The notes under the pieces: generated by a model | What the model was told of the DNA's origin: nothing | Database searches by the model: none | What the model saw: only the letters and a program-made list of their open reading frames with translations | DNA from: Ferrovibrio sp. | GTDB taxonomy: Bacteria > Pseudomonadota > Alphaproteobacteria > Ferrovibrionales > Ferrovibrionaceae | Direction of reading: 5' to 3' | NCBI RefSeq assembly: GCF_025869515.1 | Contig: NZ_JAOZVR010000008.1 | Span: 36,467 to 100,466, forward strand | DNA: 64,000 nucleotides | Made by a program: the position numbers and the translations under genes | In this document: positions 24,735 through 32,339 of the stretch, piece after piece | How the letters are laid out: each line of letters begins with the position of its first letter | Position numbering within the stretch: position 1 is the first letter of the stretch

Positions 24735-25268
24735 TCACCATTCCTGTTTGCGCCGCTGGGCGCCGACCGTGCCCTTCGGGCATTGCTTGTACAGGGTCTT
24801 GACCTGGCCGACTTCGGTGCGGCGGATATGCACGAGATAATCGGTCCAGGTCTTGAAGCCACCGACCAGGTCCTTCAGCACCACGCATTCGACCGGCGAG
24901 AAATCCACCAGCTGGCGCGAGGCCACGGTTTCGTTGGCGGCGCGCTGCGCGGCATTCGGATCGTCCGGCCAGTTGCGCTTGTAGGCGCCGGCGCGAATTT
25001 CCGTCGCATCCTGGAATTTTTCGGCATTGGCGGTGTCGAAGGCGGCCCAGAGATGGATGATGCTGCCATCGAGGCCGCGCCGGGCGCAGGCGCGCGCATG
25101 GTCGCGGATCACCATGCCGCCGCGCACCATGGCCTCGGCTTCGATCTCGATGGTGTTCATGCAGATGTCGGGGCGCTTGGCGCGCCGGCCCGGCCCCAGC
25201 CCTTCCTGCGCGACGGCAGGCAGCGCAATCGCGGCGATCAGCAGGCCAGGCAGCAGGCGCCGCAGCAT
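24735..25268 (-). CDS. Exported hypothetical protein
   Basis: A 177-residue protein with a clear signal peptide (MLRRLLPGLLIAAIALPAVA, cleavage before QEG). The mature part contains four cysteines (ICMN, ACAR, ECVV, QCPK), consistent with two disulfides in the periplasm, and no membrane segment. The family is not recognised. It overlaps the stop of the 66-residue gene upstream by one base and ends eight bases from the convergent amidohydrolase. It is probably the last gene of a leftward unit. Confidence 0.6.
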   Translation of the reverse strand: MLRRLLPGLLIAAIALPAVAQEGLGPGRRAKRPDICMNTIEIEAEAMVRGGMVIRDHARACARRGLDGSIIHLWAAFDTANAEKFQDATEIRAGAYKRNWPDDPNAAQRAANETVASRQLVDFSPVECVVLKDLVGGFKTWTDYLVHIRRTEVGQVKTLYKQCPKGTVGAQRRKQEW

Positions 25269-25468
25269 TATCGCTTGTTCGAGATCGCGGCGACGAAGGT
25301 GGCCGCGGCATCGGCGGCCACATCGACATGCGAGGACGCCACATTGGGGGTCTGGTCGAGCGCCTGCCGCACCGCCTGCGCCTCTTGCGGCGGCAGGCGT
25401 TTGAGGATTTCAGCGGTGCGCTCCGGCCCCGCCACGCGCAGGAAAGCCACCAGCTTGTCCCGGCTCAT
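25268..25468 (-). CDS. 66-residue hypothetical protein with FliG/MgtE-like helical motif
   Basis: The N-terminal half, KLVAFLRVAGPERTAEILKR plus LPPQEAQAV, resembles the repeating helical units of FliG and the MgtE N-terminal domain (L-x-x-L-G-P-E-x-x-A-x-I-L-x-x-L-P-P). The second half is alanine-rich. GGGAG lies about ten bases before the ATG. The stop overlaps the start of the exported protein by one base, implying co-translation. No flagellar gene is near; the resemblance may be convergent. Confidence 0.5.
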   Translation of the reverse strand: MSRDKLVAFLRVAGPERTAEILKRLPPQEAQAVRQALDQTPNVASSHVDVAADAAATFVAAISNKR

Positions 25469-25579
25469 CTTGCTTTGCTCCCACAGGTCCGCATGGACCG
25501 GACTGTATTTTAGTGCAGTTCCGCCGCAATACCAGAGCGCGGTTAAGGCCCCGTTATCCCGAGCCTGCGCTCCGGGTCC

Positions 25580-25915
25580 CTAGCCCTTGGCCTTGGGTGC
25601 CGATTTCATCATCGCCAGGTAGATCGGCATGACGATGTTGGTGAACTTGTTCTGGCCGTATTGCAGCTCGTCCATCGCCGCCTTGACCATTTCCACGGTC
25701 GGGTAATAGGGCACGATCACATAGCCATGCTTGCGCAGGGCGGTGACGACGGCATTCGCCTGCTTGGTGTAATTCTCGAAGAAGTAGCTGTTATCAGCTT
25801 CCTTGATGGCTTCCGAGATCACATCCACCGCGGCGATCGGCTTGATCGCCTGCGGGCGCCAGTTATAGCCCTCCGGCGGGCCATTCGGATTGTTGCGGTC
25901 GTCGGACGAGGCCAT
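25580..25915 (-). CDS. 111-residue hypothetical protein
   Basis: A soluble, mostly helical protein, beginning MASSDDRNNPNGPPEGYNWR and containing FFENYTKQANAVVTALRKHG and YVIVPYYPTVEMVKAAMDEL. I do not recognise the family. Its ATG is one base after the stop codon of the gene at 25917-26609, so the two are likely translated from one message. No signal or membrane segment is seen. Confidence 0.6.
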   Translation of the reverse strand: MASSDDRNNPNGPPEGYNWRPQAIKPIAAVDVISEAIKEADNSYFFENYTKQANAVVTALRKHGYVIVPYYPTVEMVKAAMDELQYGQNKFTNIVMPIYLAMMKSAPKAKG

Positions 25916-25916
25916 C

Positions 25917-26609
25917 TCAGCGGGCCGGCTTCGCCGTTTTCACCAGGGCCGGGTCGCGCAGTTCGGTCGACCATTCGCGGCCGGTATTCTTCAGCTCGGG
26001 CGGCTTCACCGCCGTCACTTCAGGCCGTTTGCTGTCGAGCGCCCGCACCGCATGGGCGACCTTGTGTTCCATCGCCGCATCGGAAGGCTGGCGCAGGCGC
26101 ATCTTCAGATAGGCTTCGCGGAAGGCTTCGGCCACGCGGCGTTCCAGCACGGTGCCGGGGCCGGCGATGCGACGGCGGATGATGATGCCCAGCGCATCGA
26201 TATTGAGGCCGATGATGGCATGCAGGCGATAGGTCGGGTTGGTGAGGCCATCGCAGAGATTCTTCAGGGAGTCGGCATAGAGGGTGACCAGCGGATAGCC
26301 GAACAGGCTGCCCTGCCCCTTCAGGTCGAGCGCCAGATCGCGGATCCATTCGTAATAGCGGGCGCGGCCGATCGAATTGAACGAGGCCGACCCCCAGGCT
26401 TCCTTGAGGGTCACCAGCGTTTCCCGCGCGGCGGTTTCGAATTCGGCCTGGTTCTTCACGATCACCTTCTCGATCTTGCCCCGCAGTTCGGCATTCAGAC
26501 GCACGTCATGTCCGCGCGCGAAATTCACCGCCTTGCGTTTCAGGTCGCCCCGGTTGGCGATCAGCCGCCCGGCAGCGTAAGGATCGAACATCGCCCCTTG
26601 CTTTCGCAT
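25917..26609 (-). CDS. Hypothetical protein, ~230 residues
   Basis: A soluble, helix-rich protein starting MRKQGAMFDPYAAGRLIANR. It has regularly spaced charged residues and segments such as ARYYEWIRDLALDLKGQGSL and YRLHAIIGLNIDALGIIIRR. No known domain is recognised. The start is uncertain: the ATG at 26609 is preferred, an ATG seven codons later has AAGGGG just before it, and the frame is open further upstream to 26714. It sits one base before the 111-residue gene and appears to be its operon partner. Confidence 0.6.
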   Translation of the reverse strand: MRKQGAMFDPYAAGRLIANRGDLKRKAVNFARGHDVRLNAELRGKIEKVIVKNQAEFETAARETLVTLKEAWGSASFNSIGRARYYEWIRDLALDLKGQGSLFGYPLVTLYADSLKNLCDGLTNPTYRLHAIIGLNIDALGIIIRRRIAGPGTVLERRVAEAFREAYLKMRLRQPSDAAMEHKVAHAVRALDSKRPEVTAVKPPELKNTGREWSTELRDPALVKTAKPAR

Positions 26610-26761
26610 TACAACATCGCGCACCAGCGCCGCAGATCGACCATGATGGCCGAATCGGATGGTCCGCCATGAAATCATCGTGGCAGCCAAACCGCTTAGC
26701 AACAGGGAAAGCACGGCAGACCCCGGCAGACCGGGGGCGACTCCGGCCGTCTCGGGGACGA

Positions 26762-26950
26762 TCAGGCGTCGCGCTGGATCACGCGCAGGCGGTGGTTGCA
26801 GATGTCGATCTTGTCCGCCATGCGGGCGCGCCAGATCTTGTCGGCTTCCTGTTCGCTGGGAAACGGGCCGTAGCGCTCTTCGGTTCCGGCAATCGGAGCC
26901 GGATCGGCCAGGTCTTTGAAAATCCCACCTTCGACGTAAAACTTAGCCAT
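26762..26950 (-). CDS. DUF4170 family small protein
   Basis: A 62-residue protein beginning MAKFYVEGGIFKDL, with EERYGPFPSEQEADKIWRAR and ending in DICNHRLRVIQRD, a pattern found in alphaproteobacterial DUF4170 proteins. The ATG at 26950 is used because GAGG stands three bases upstream of ACC-ATG within a purine-rich stretch; an ATG three codons earlier is less well placed. Function is unknown. It is separated from the next leftward gene by 150 bases. Confidence 0.75.
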   Translation of the reverse strand: MAKFYVEGGIFKDLADPAPIAGTEERYGPFPSEQEADKIWRARMADKIDICNHRLRVIQRDA

Positions 26951-27050
26951 GGTCCTCATCCTCCCGGCTCACTGGTCCGGAATGGCAATAGTATCTCGCA
27001 ACTGCGAAGGAATTTGTAGCCCCTTAAAGGTTGTAAATCGGTAATGACCG

Positions 27051-27605
27051 CTACGGTTTCCGGGGAAACCGGGCGATCAGGGCCGGGCCGAGGGCGGCGA
27101 CGGCATCGTCCCATTGCCCTGGCCGGGCCTGCCGGAAGCAGCGGACCGAAGGATAGAACGGGCTGTCCTGCCGCCCGAGCTGCCAGTACCACAGCAGGCC
27201 GAAACCGGGCGCCGGCAGCAGCAGCCAGGTCGGCACCCCCAGCGCACCGGCCAGATGGGCGGCCGTATTGCTGGTGGTGATCACCAGATCGAGGGCGGCA
27301 AACTGGCTCGCCGCCGCATCCAGATCCAGCAGGGGATCGATGGCCGGATCGCGCCAGAGATCGACGCCGGCCGCAGCGCGTTCGGCCGCCGTGTCGCCGT
27401 ATTGCAGATCGATCCAGAACAGGTCGGGCCGTGACCGCAACAGCGGCGCCAGATCGGCCAGCGCCAGCGATTTCTGCGCGCCATAGGCGGCATTGCTGCT
27501 GCGCCAGGACAGGCCGATACAGGGACGGTCGCCGGACTGCGTCGCCAGCCGGTCGCGATAGGCGGCACTGGCATCGGCATCGGCCTGCAGGAATCCGGAA
27601 ATCAT
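27051..27605 (-). CDS. C-terminal half of a TPR/glycosyltransferase-like protein (split gene)
   Basis: This 184-residue frame reads as the C-terminal catalytic-like half of TPR-linked glycosyltransferase-9-like proteins. It contains CIGLSWRSSNAAYG, FWIDLQYGD, LDLVITTSNTAAHLAGALGV and SPFYPSVRCFRQARPGQW. It has no N-terminal domain, and a TAA stands in frame four codons before the ATG at 27605. The missing N-terminal part is found on the opposite strand next door, at 27643-28662, in head-to-head arrangement. It is therefore probably a broken gene. No ribosome-binding site is seen, and independent expression is doubtful. Confidence 0.7.
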   Translation of the reverse strand: MISGFLQADADASAAYRDRLATQSGDRPCIGLSWRSSNAAYGAQKSLALADLAPLLRSRPDLFWIDLQYGDTAAERAAAGVDLWRDPAIDPLLDLDAAASQFAALDLVITTSNTAAHLAGALGVPTWLLLPAPGFGLLWYWQLGRQDSPFYPSVRCFRQARPGQWDDAVAALGPALIARFPRKP

Positions 27606-27642
27606 TGCGGCAGCTTACGGGGCAGACCATGCTGGCGCCAGC

Positions 27643-28662
27643 ATGACTGCGAATCAGACCTCCCCTTCGCCGCACGCCGCCGGCCTGATGCAGGCCGGTA
27701 TGGCGGCAGTGCAGAGCGGCGATATCGACGGCGCGCTGCTGCGTTTCGCCGCCGCCCGCCGCATGACGCCGGGCGATATCGGCCTGCTGCGCACGCTGGC
27801 CGCGCTGTACCAGCATGCCGGCCGCGCCGCTGAGGCCTGGTCGGCCGCCGAAACCGGCCTGGCGCTGCTGCCCGCAGACCCCGGCTTTGCCGCCGCACGG
27901 ATTGCGGCCCTGGGTGGCGCGGGATTTGCCGATGCGGCACTGACACTGGCCCGCCTGCAGCTGCAGGACACGCCCGAAGATGCAGCCCTGCTGCAGCATT
28001 ACGGCAATCTGCTGCTGCAGATCGGCGATGCGGCCGGCGCGCTGCAGGCGGCCGAAACGGCTCTGGTCCGCCAGCCCGACGCACCGGCGCTGCTGAGCAT
28101 CGCCGCGGAAGCCGCCTTCCGCCTGGGCGATCACGGCGCCGCCCGCGCCCGGCTGGACCGCGCCATCACGCTGGAACCGCAGAACCGCACCCTGCGCATG
28201 GCACGTGCCACCATGCTGCTCAGTCTGGGCGAGTGGGCACAGGGCCTGCGCGATTACGAATATCGCCTGCAGCCGGATGCAACGCGTGAGATCGTGCGCC
28301 ACGGCCTCGCTCTGCCGCGTTGGCAGGACGAGGACCTGCGGCAATGCCATCTGCTGGTGGTGGCTGAACAGGGCGTGGGCGACCAGATGCGCTTCCTGCG
28401 CGATGTCATCGCCCTGCATCCGCTGTGCGGCGGCATGACGATCGAATGCGCGGCGCGGCTGGTGCCGCTGTTCCGGCGCAGCCTGCCCTCTGCCGTGACG
28501 GTGGTTGCGGCGGAGGAGCGAACCGACGGGCGCCGGCATGTCTTCGATTATGGCTGGCTGGCCAGGTCAGGCGGTGCCGACAGCTGGATCGAGATGGGCA
28601 GCCTGATGCTGCGGCTGCTGGAACGCGGAGTCGCTCCGGATCGCCCTCCAGAAGGGCATTAA
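27643..28662 (+). CDS. N-terminal half of a TPR/glycosyltransferase-like protein (split gene)
   Basis: A 339-residue protein with about five TPR-type helical repeats over residues 10-200 (for example MQAGMAAVQSGDIDGALLRF). These are followed by the front half of a glycosyltransferase-9-like domain: LALPRWQDEDLRQCHLLVVA, EQGVGDQMRFLRDV, GGMTIECAARLVPLFRRS and IEMGSLMLRLLERGVAP. The domain then stops, where intact homologues run on into the segment encoded on the opposite strand at 27605-27051. The ATG lies in a perfect palindrome (ATGCTGGCGCCAGCAT). No clear ribosome-binding site precedes it, and an in-frame ATG at 27688 is an alternative. The truncated protein may still fold as a TPR scaffold. 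Confidence 0.75.
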   Translation: MTANQTSPSPHAAGLMQAGMAAVQSGDIDGALLRFAAARRMTPGDIGLLRTLAALYQHAGRAAEAWSAAETGLALLPADPGFAAARIAALGGAGFADAALTLARLQLQDTPEDAALLQHYGNLLLQIGDAAGALQAAETALVRQPDAPALLSIAAEAAFRLGDHGAARARLDRAITLEPQNRTLRMARATMLLSLGEWAQGLRDYEYRLQPDATREIVRHGLALPRWQDEDLRQCHLLVVAEQGVGDQMRFLRDVIALHPLCGGMTIECAARLVPLFRRSLPSAVTVVAAEERTDGRRHVFDYGWLARSGGADSWIEMGSLMLRLLERGVAPDRPPEGH

Positions 28663-28728
28663 GTCCTTTAATTCGCAGAATATCCGGCAGGTTGACTGGG
28701 GCCGGCCGACGACCTATGGTCGCCGCGC

Positions 28729-28763
28729 TTTCCGGCCCCTGCCGTTATCGGGGCGGCCGGAAA
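28729..28763. other. GC-rich hairpin upstream of tRNA-Lys
   Basis: TTTCCGGCC (28729-28737) and GGCCGGAAA (28755-28763) form a perfect 9-base stem, extended by partial G-C pairing inside, ending ten bases before the tRNA. There is no T-tract on the plus strand. It may end transcription of the upstream gene or mark an old rearrangement end. Confidence 0.45.
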
Positions 28764-28772
28764 AGGCCTCGT

Positions 28773-28848
28773 GAGCCCGTAGCTCAGCTGGTAGAGCAAG
28801 CGACTTTTAATCGAGAGGTCCCGGGTTCGAATCCCGGCGGGCTCACCA
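28773..28848 (+). tRNA. tRNA-Lys (anticodon TTT)
   Basis: A 76-base cloverleaf with encoded CCA. The acceptor stem is GAGCCCG/CGGGCTC (perfect), D stem GCTC/GAGC, anticodon loop CTTTTAA with anticodon TTT, and T arm CCGGG-TTCGAAT-CCCGG. It reads AAA and AAG lysine codons. The anticodon stem (AGCGA/TCGAG) has only three Watson-Crick pairs next to the loop; the two outer positions are A-G and G-A. The gene lies between the split TPR gene and a PAS protein gene. Confidence 0.93.
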
Positions 28849-28927
28849 CCTCTCCTTTCAGCACACGAAAAAACACGCCGTCAGGTTGCCGTGCGGTATA
28901 TGCTGCCGGAAACCGGAGGAGTTGTCG

Positions 28928-29419
28928 TTGAATCGGCAGATTGTCGAAAGCAGGTTCCGGCTCGATCCCGACCTGAATTTCGTTCGCCCCGAACTGACCG
29001 CACTGGCCGCGCTCTGGGAAGAAAAGCGTGCCGGCCGGCCGGTGGCCGACCGCGCGGACTTCTCGCCCTTCGTCCTGCGCCCCTACCTGCCGCGCGTACT
29101 GATCTACGAAATCGTGCACAGCGAAACCATGCGGCGTTTCCGGATCCGTATCTACGGCACGCTGATCAGCCAGTATTCCGGCCGCGATTCCACCGGCCGC
29201 TTCGTCGATGAAATCATGGGCGAACAGGCCTATGCCGACTTCAATCAGGGTCTGTCCTGGGCCACCGACAACAAACGGCCGTTGCGCGCCGCCGGCAGCT
29301 ATTACTTCGTCGACCGCAGTTTCGTGCAGTTTGAATCGATCACCCTGCCGCTCACTATCCGCGGCGGCAGCGAGATCGAGCAACTGCTCAACATCACCTA
29401 TTACGACGACGAGGCTTAG
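28928..29419 (+). CDS. PAS-domain protein (PAS_5 type)
   Basis: A 163-residue protein matching the alphaproteobacterial PAS_5 pattern: LAALWEEKRAGRPVADRADF, then FVLRPYLPRVLIYEIV, RRFRIRIYGTLIS and GRDSTGRFVDEI. These proteins are single PAS domains of unknown ligand, thought to act as small sensors. The start is taken as TTG at 28928, because GGAGGA lies seven bases upstream and no ATG fits. It begins 80 bases after the tRNA-Lys gene. Confidence 0.75.
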   Translation: MNRQIVESRFRLDPDLNFVRPELTALAALWEEKRAGRPVADRADFSPFVLRPYLPRVLIYEIVHSETMRRFRIRIYGTLISQYSGRDSTGRFVDEIMGEQAYADFNQGLSWATDNKRPLRAAGSYYFVDRSFVQFESITLPLTIRGGSEIEQLLNITYYDDEA

Positions 29420-29467
29420 CCGGCGAATTTACCGGCGGCACCGCCGCAGGCGTGCTATCATTTTACT

Positions 29468-29782
29468 ATGCCCGACCCGAAAGCCGGCCTCTCGGATGCG
29501 GAACGGCAGATGGCCCGCGCCCTGCGCCGCTGGGAAAGCGAGGGCGGACATCTGGCCGGCGATGCTGTGCCCGTGCTTGGCGAGCCCGAGCGGAATATCC
29601 TGCTCTGCCTCGGCGCTGCGGCGGTCCTGACCTGGAACGATCTGCCGATGCCGATCCAGCGCGACCTGTTCCTGCGCGCCACCGCGGTGCGCGCGAATTA
29701 CGATCCTGCCGCACTGAAAACGCAGATCGCGCGTTTCCTGCATCTGCACAAGGATGACACGCCCGACGACGCCGCGCCGTAA
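29468..29782 (+). CDS. 104-residue hypothetical protein
   Basis: A soluble acidic protein beginning MPDPKAGLSDAERQMARALR, with a central ILLCLGAAAVLTWNDLP stretch and IQRDLFLRATAV. No family is recognised. It follows the PAS gene by 48 bases in the same direction and converges on the cupin gene six bases away. The ATG at 29468 is the only reasonable start; no strong ribosome-binding site is seen. Confidence 0.55.
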   Translation: MPDPKAGLSDAERQMARALRRWESEGGHLAGDAVPVLGEPERNILLCLGAAAVLTWNDLPMPIQRDLFLRATAVRANYDPAALKTQIARFLHLHKDDTPDDAAP

Positions 29783-29788
29783 GGCAGC

Positions 29789-30190
29789 TCAGTCGACCGC
29801 AACGGTTTTGAAAACGGCCGGGCTGGTCACTTCCAGCAATTCTATGTCTTTTGAAAATTCCGTCAGTTCGTGGCGGATCTCGGGCGGCTGCAGCACGCAG
29901 TCGCCGGCCTTCAGCGTGAAACTGCCCTCGCCTTCATACTCGAACTTCACCCAGCCCTTCAGCACATAAACCAGCTGGAAATCCAGCTTGTGATAATGCC
30001 GGCCTGCGGGCTTGTAGTTTTTCACATTTCCGGCACGGATTACCTCGGCGTTGTAGCGGCCATGGGTGGCATCCCCGATGCCGAGATCGCGATACTCGAA
30101 GAAGGCGCGCAGGCCATCCTTGCGGAATTTCGCGCCTCTGGCGCGGCTGAGGCTGAAGCATTGTTTCTTCGGCTTATTGGCTGCGGCCAT
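29789..30190 (-). CDS. Cupin-domain protein
   Basis: A 133-residue single-domain cupin. The two motifs are recognisable: GRHYHKLDFQLVYVLKGWVK (first histidine pair and glutamine in place of glutamate) and LKAGDCVLQPPEIRHEL (second). Metal binding by the histidines is likely. The function may be sensing or enzymatic and cannot be assigned. The ATG at 30190 is chosen because GGGAGG lies a few bases upstream; the frame continues upstream without a better site. It is divergent from the metallophosphoesterase gene. Confidence 0.78.
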   Translation of the reverse strand: MAAANKPKKQCFSLSRARGAKFRKDGLRAFFEYRDLGIGDATHGRYNAEVIRAGNVKNYKPAGRHYHKLDFQLVYVLKGWVKFEYEGEGSFTLKAGDCVLQPPEIRHELTEFSKDIELLEVTSPAVFKTVAVD

Positions 30191-30273
30191 GCCATCCTCC
30201 CTGACTGCCGGCAACGCTAGCATTGCCGGCAAAGTTTCATCAACCTGCCACATCCGCGGCCTAGGCTGCAAAG

Positions 30274-31122
30274 ATGCGCATTGCCCTGATCACCGATACC
30301 CATGTTGCGCCACATGCTCCGGCATTCAACGCCAACTGGCTCGTCGCGAAAGAATTCATCGCCGAACTCGGCACCGACTGGACCATTCATCTTGGCGACA
30401 TCACCGTCAATGGCGCTCATGACGACAGCCACTACGACTGCGCGATGGCGCTGGCGCAGAATTGGCCCGGCCGTCTGCAATTCCTGCCCGGCAATCATGA
30501 TGTCGGCGACAATCCGCCCGGCCCGGGCGTGCCGGTGAAGGATCTGCTGCAGCCGGAGCGACTGGCCAGATATCGCACGGTGTTCGGCCCGGATTACTGG
30601 CGGCTCGATCTGGCCGGCTGGCGGCTGCTTGGACTGAACGCACAGCTCTTCGGCACCGGCAGTGCCGAAGAGGAGGCGCAATGGGGCTGGCTGGCGGCGC
30701 AGGAAGGCGCGAAACCGACCATCCTGCTGCTGCACAAACCGCTGTTCCAGACTGCTGCCGAGGATGCCGCACCGCATATTCGTTATGTACCGCTGCACCC
30801 GCGGCGAAAGCTGCTGGCTCTGCTGCGCCGCTTTGATCTGCGCCTGGTGCTGAGTGGCCACACTCACCAGTATCTCGATCGCATGATCGACGGTATCCGC
30901 CATGTCTGGGTGCCATCCACGGCCTTCTGCCTGCCGGACGGCATGCAGGAGCGCATCGGCGAGAAGATCACCGGGCTTGCCATCCTCGACCTGACAGCCG
31001 ACAGCTATCGCTTCCATATCGTCAATCCCGACGGCATGGTGCGGCACAACCTGCTCGACCATCCGGTTTATCCGGGTGTGACGGAACTGCGCGAAAAGCT
31101 GGGCAAAGCCGCGCGACTCTAG
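30274..31122 (+). CDS. Calcineurin-like metallophosphoesterase
   Basis: A 282-residue cytoplasmic phosphoesterase. The five metal motifs appear in order: ITDTHVAP (D-x-H), HLGDITVNG (GD), LPGNHDVGD (GNHD), ILLLHKPLF (H) and LSGHTHQYLD (GHTH). It resembles CpdA/3',5'-cAMP phosphodiesterase-like enzymes in size, but the substrate is not fixed by sequence. The ATG at 30274 lies 83 bases from the divergent cupin start. Its last bases overlap the end of the short leftward ORF after tgt. Confidence 0.82.
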   Translation: MRIALITDTHVAPHAPAFNANWLVAKEFIAELGTDWTIHLGDITVNGAHDDSHYDCAMALAQNWPGRLQFLPGNHDVGDNPPGPGVPVKDLLQPERLARYRTVFGPDYWRLDLAGWRLLGLNAQLFGTGSAEEEAQWGWLAAQEGAKPTILLLHKPLFQTAAEDAAPHIRYVPLHPRRKLLALLRRFDLRLVLSGHTHQYLDRMIDGIRHVWVPSTAFCLPDGMQERIGEKITGLAILDLTADSYRFHIVNPDGMVRHNLLDHPVYPGVTELREKLGKAARL

Positions 31123-31214
31123 TTGAGCAACCGGAACAGCAGATGCGCCACGCCATAGGCGATGGCGGCGAAGACCGCGGCGATGCCGAAAACCTTCAGA
31201 TGCCGCAGCAGCAT
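31119..31214 (-). CDS. 31-residue single-helix membrane peptide downstream of tgt
   Basis: Immediately after the tgt stop codon (TAG, then ATG with no gap) is a 32-codon frame whose product starts MLLRHLKVFGIAAVFAAIAY and continues GVAHLLFRLLN. It has a basic N-terminus and one hydrophobic helix of about 18 residues. Stop-start adjacency suggests translational coupling to tgt. No homologue is known to me. Its end overlaps the convergent metallophosphoesterase gene by three bases. Confidence 0.45.
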   Translation of the reverse strand: MLLRHLKVFGIAAVFAAIAYGVAHLLFRLLN

Positions 31215-32339
31215 CTATAGCAGGTCTATATCGCCGCGCGCTTCGCCGGCGTGGAACTCGGCGGCGAAAGCCGCCAGCCGGCCTTCGGCGATGGCGGCAC
31301 GCATACCCTGCATCAGGTCCTGGTAATAGGTCAGGTTATGCGCAGTCATCAGCATCGAACCGAGAATCTCGTCCGAGCGCACCAGATGATGCAGATAGGC
31401 ACGACTGTAGTGGCGACAGGCCGGGCAGCGGCAATGCTCGTCCAGCGGTCGCGGGTCTTCGGCATGGCGCGCGTTGCGGATATTGAGCGTGCCGCGCCGG
31501 GTGAAGGCCTGGCCGTTGCGGCCCGAGCGCGTCGGCATCACGCAGTCGAACATGTCGATGCCGCGCTGCACGGCACCGACCAGGTCGGACGGTTTGCCGA
31601 CGCCCATCAGGTAGCGCGGGTGATCGGTAGGCAGATGCGGCGTGGTGACATCCAGCGTGGCAAACATCTCGTCCTGCGTCTCGCCCACCGCCAGGCCACC
31701 GACCGCATAGCCATCGAAGCCGGTGGCGATCAGGCCTTTCGCGGACTCTTCGCGCAGCGCAGCGTTTGTGCCGCCCTGCACGATACCGAACAGACCGTAG
31801 CCCTCGCGCTGCCGGAACGCCGCCCTGCAGCGTTCGGCCCAGCGCAGGGAAAGCTGCATCGCCTCGGCCACGCGCCTGTCGTCGGCCGGCAGTTTGACGC
31901 ATTCGTCCAGCTGCATGGTGATGGTGGCGTCGAGCAGGAGCTGAATTTCGATCGAGCGTTCCGGCGTCAGTTCGTAGCGCGCGCCGTCGATATGCGACTG
32001 GAAGCTGACGCCCTGCTCCGTGACCTTGTTGAGCTGCGACAGCGACATCACCTGGAAGCCGCCCGAATCCGTGAGGATCGGCCCCGGCCAGTGCATGAAT
32101 TTGTGCAGGCCGCCCAGCCTGGCGACACGCTCGGCGGTGGGCCGCAGCATCAGGTGATAGGTGTTGCCCAGGATGATCTGCGCACCGGTCTCGGCTACCG
32201 CCTCCGGCGTCATCGCCTTCACGGTCGCGGCCGTGCCCACCGGCATGAAGGCCGGCGTGTCGATGCCGCCATGGGCCGTCTCAAGCCGCCCGCGACGAGC
32301 GGCGCCATCGGTGGCGCTGACGGAAAAGCGAAGGGTCAT
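31215..32339 (-). CDS. tgt: tRNA-guanine transglycosylase
   Basis: Tgt swaps guanine 34 for preQ1 in GUN-anticodon tRNAs, an early step of queuosine synthesis. The 374-residue protein has the nucleophile and base-binding regions ([40 protein letters not shown]) and the zinc site [17 protein letters not shown] near the C-terminus (three Cys and one His). It overlaps the queA stop by four bases (ATGA), so the two are translationally coupled. Length and motifs are normal. Confidence 0.97.
   Translation of the reverse strand: MTLRFSVSATDGAARRGRLETAHGGIDTPAFMPVGTAATVKAMTPEAVAETGAQIILGNTYHLMLRPTAERVARLGGLHKFMHWPGPILTDSGGFQVMSLSQLNKVTEQGVSFQSHIDGARYELTPERSIEIQLLLDATITMQLDECVKLPADDRRVAEAMQLSLRWAERCRAAFRQREGYGLFGIVQGGTNAALREESAKGLIATGFDGYAVGGLAVGETQDEMFATLDVTTPHLPTDHPRYLMGVGKPSDLVGAVQRGIDMFDCVMPTRSGRNGQAFTRRGTLNIRNARHAEDPRPLDEHCRCPACRHYSRAYLHHLVRSDEILGSMLMTAHNLTYYQDLMQGMRAAIAEGRLAAFAAEFHAGEARGDIDLL

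Noticed and set aside
27593..28641. Phase-variable invertible switch at the split TPR gene
   Set aside because: The only flanking inverted repeat found is 7 bases, recombination there would join the halves out of frame, and no invertase gene is near.
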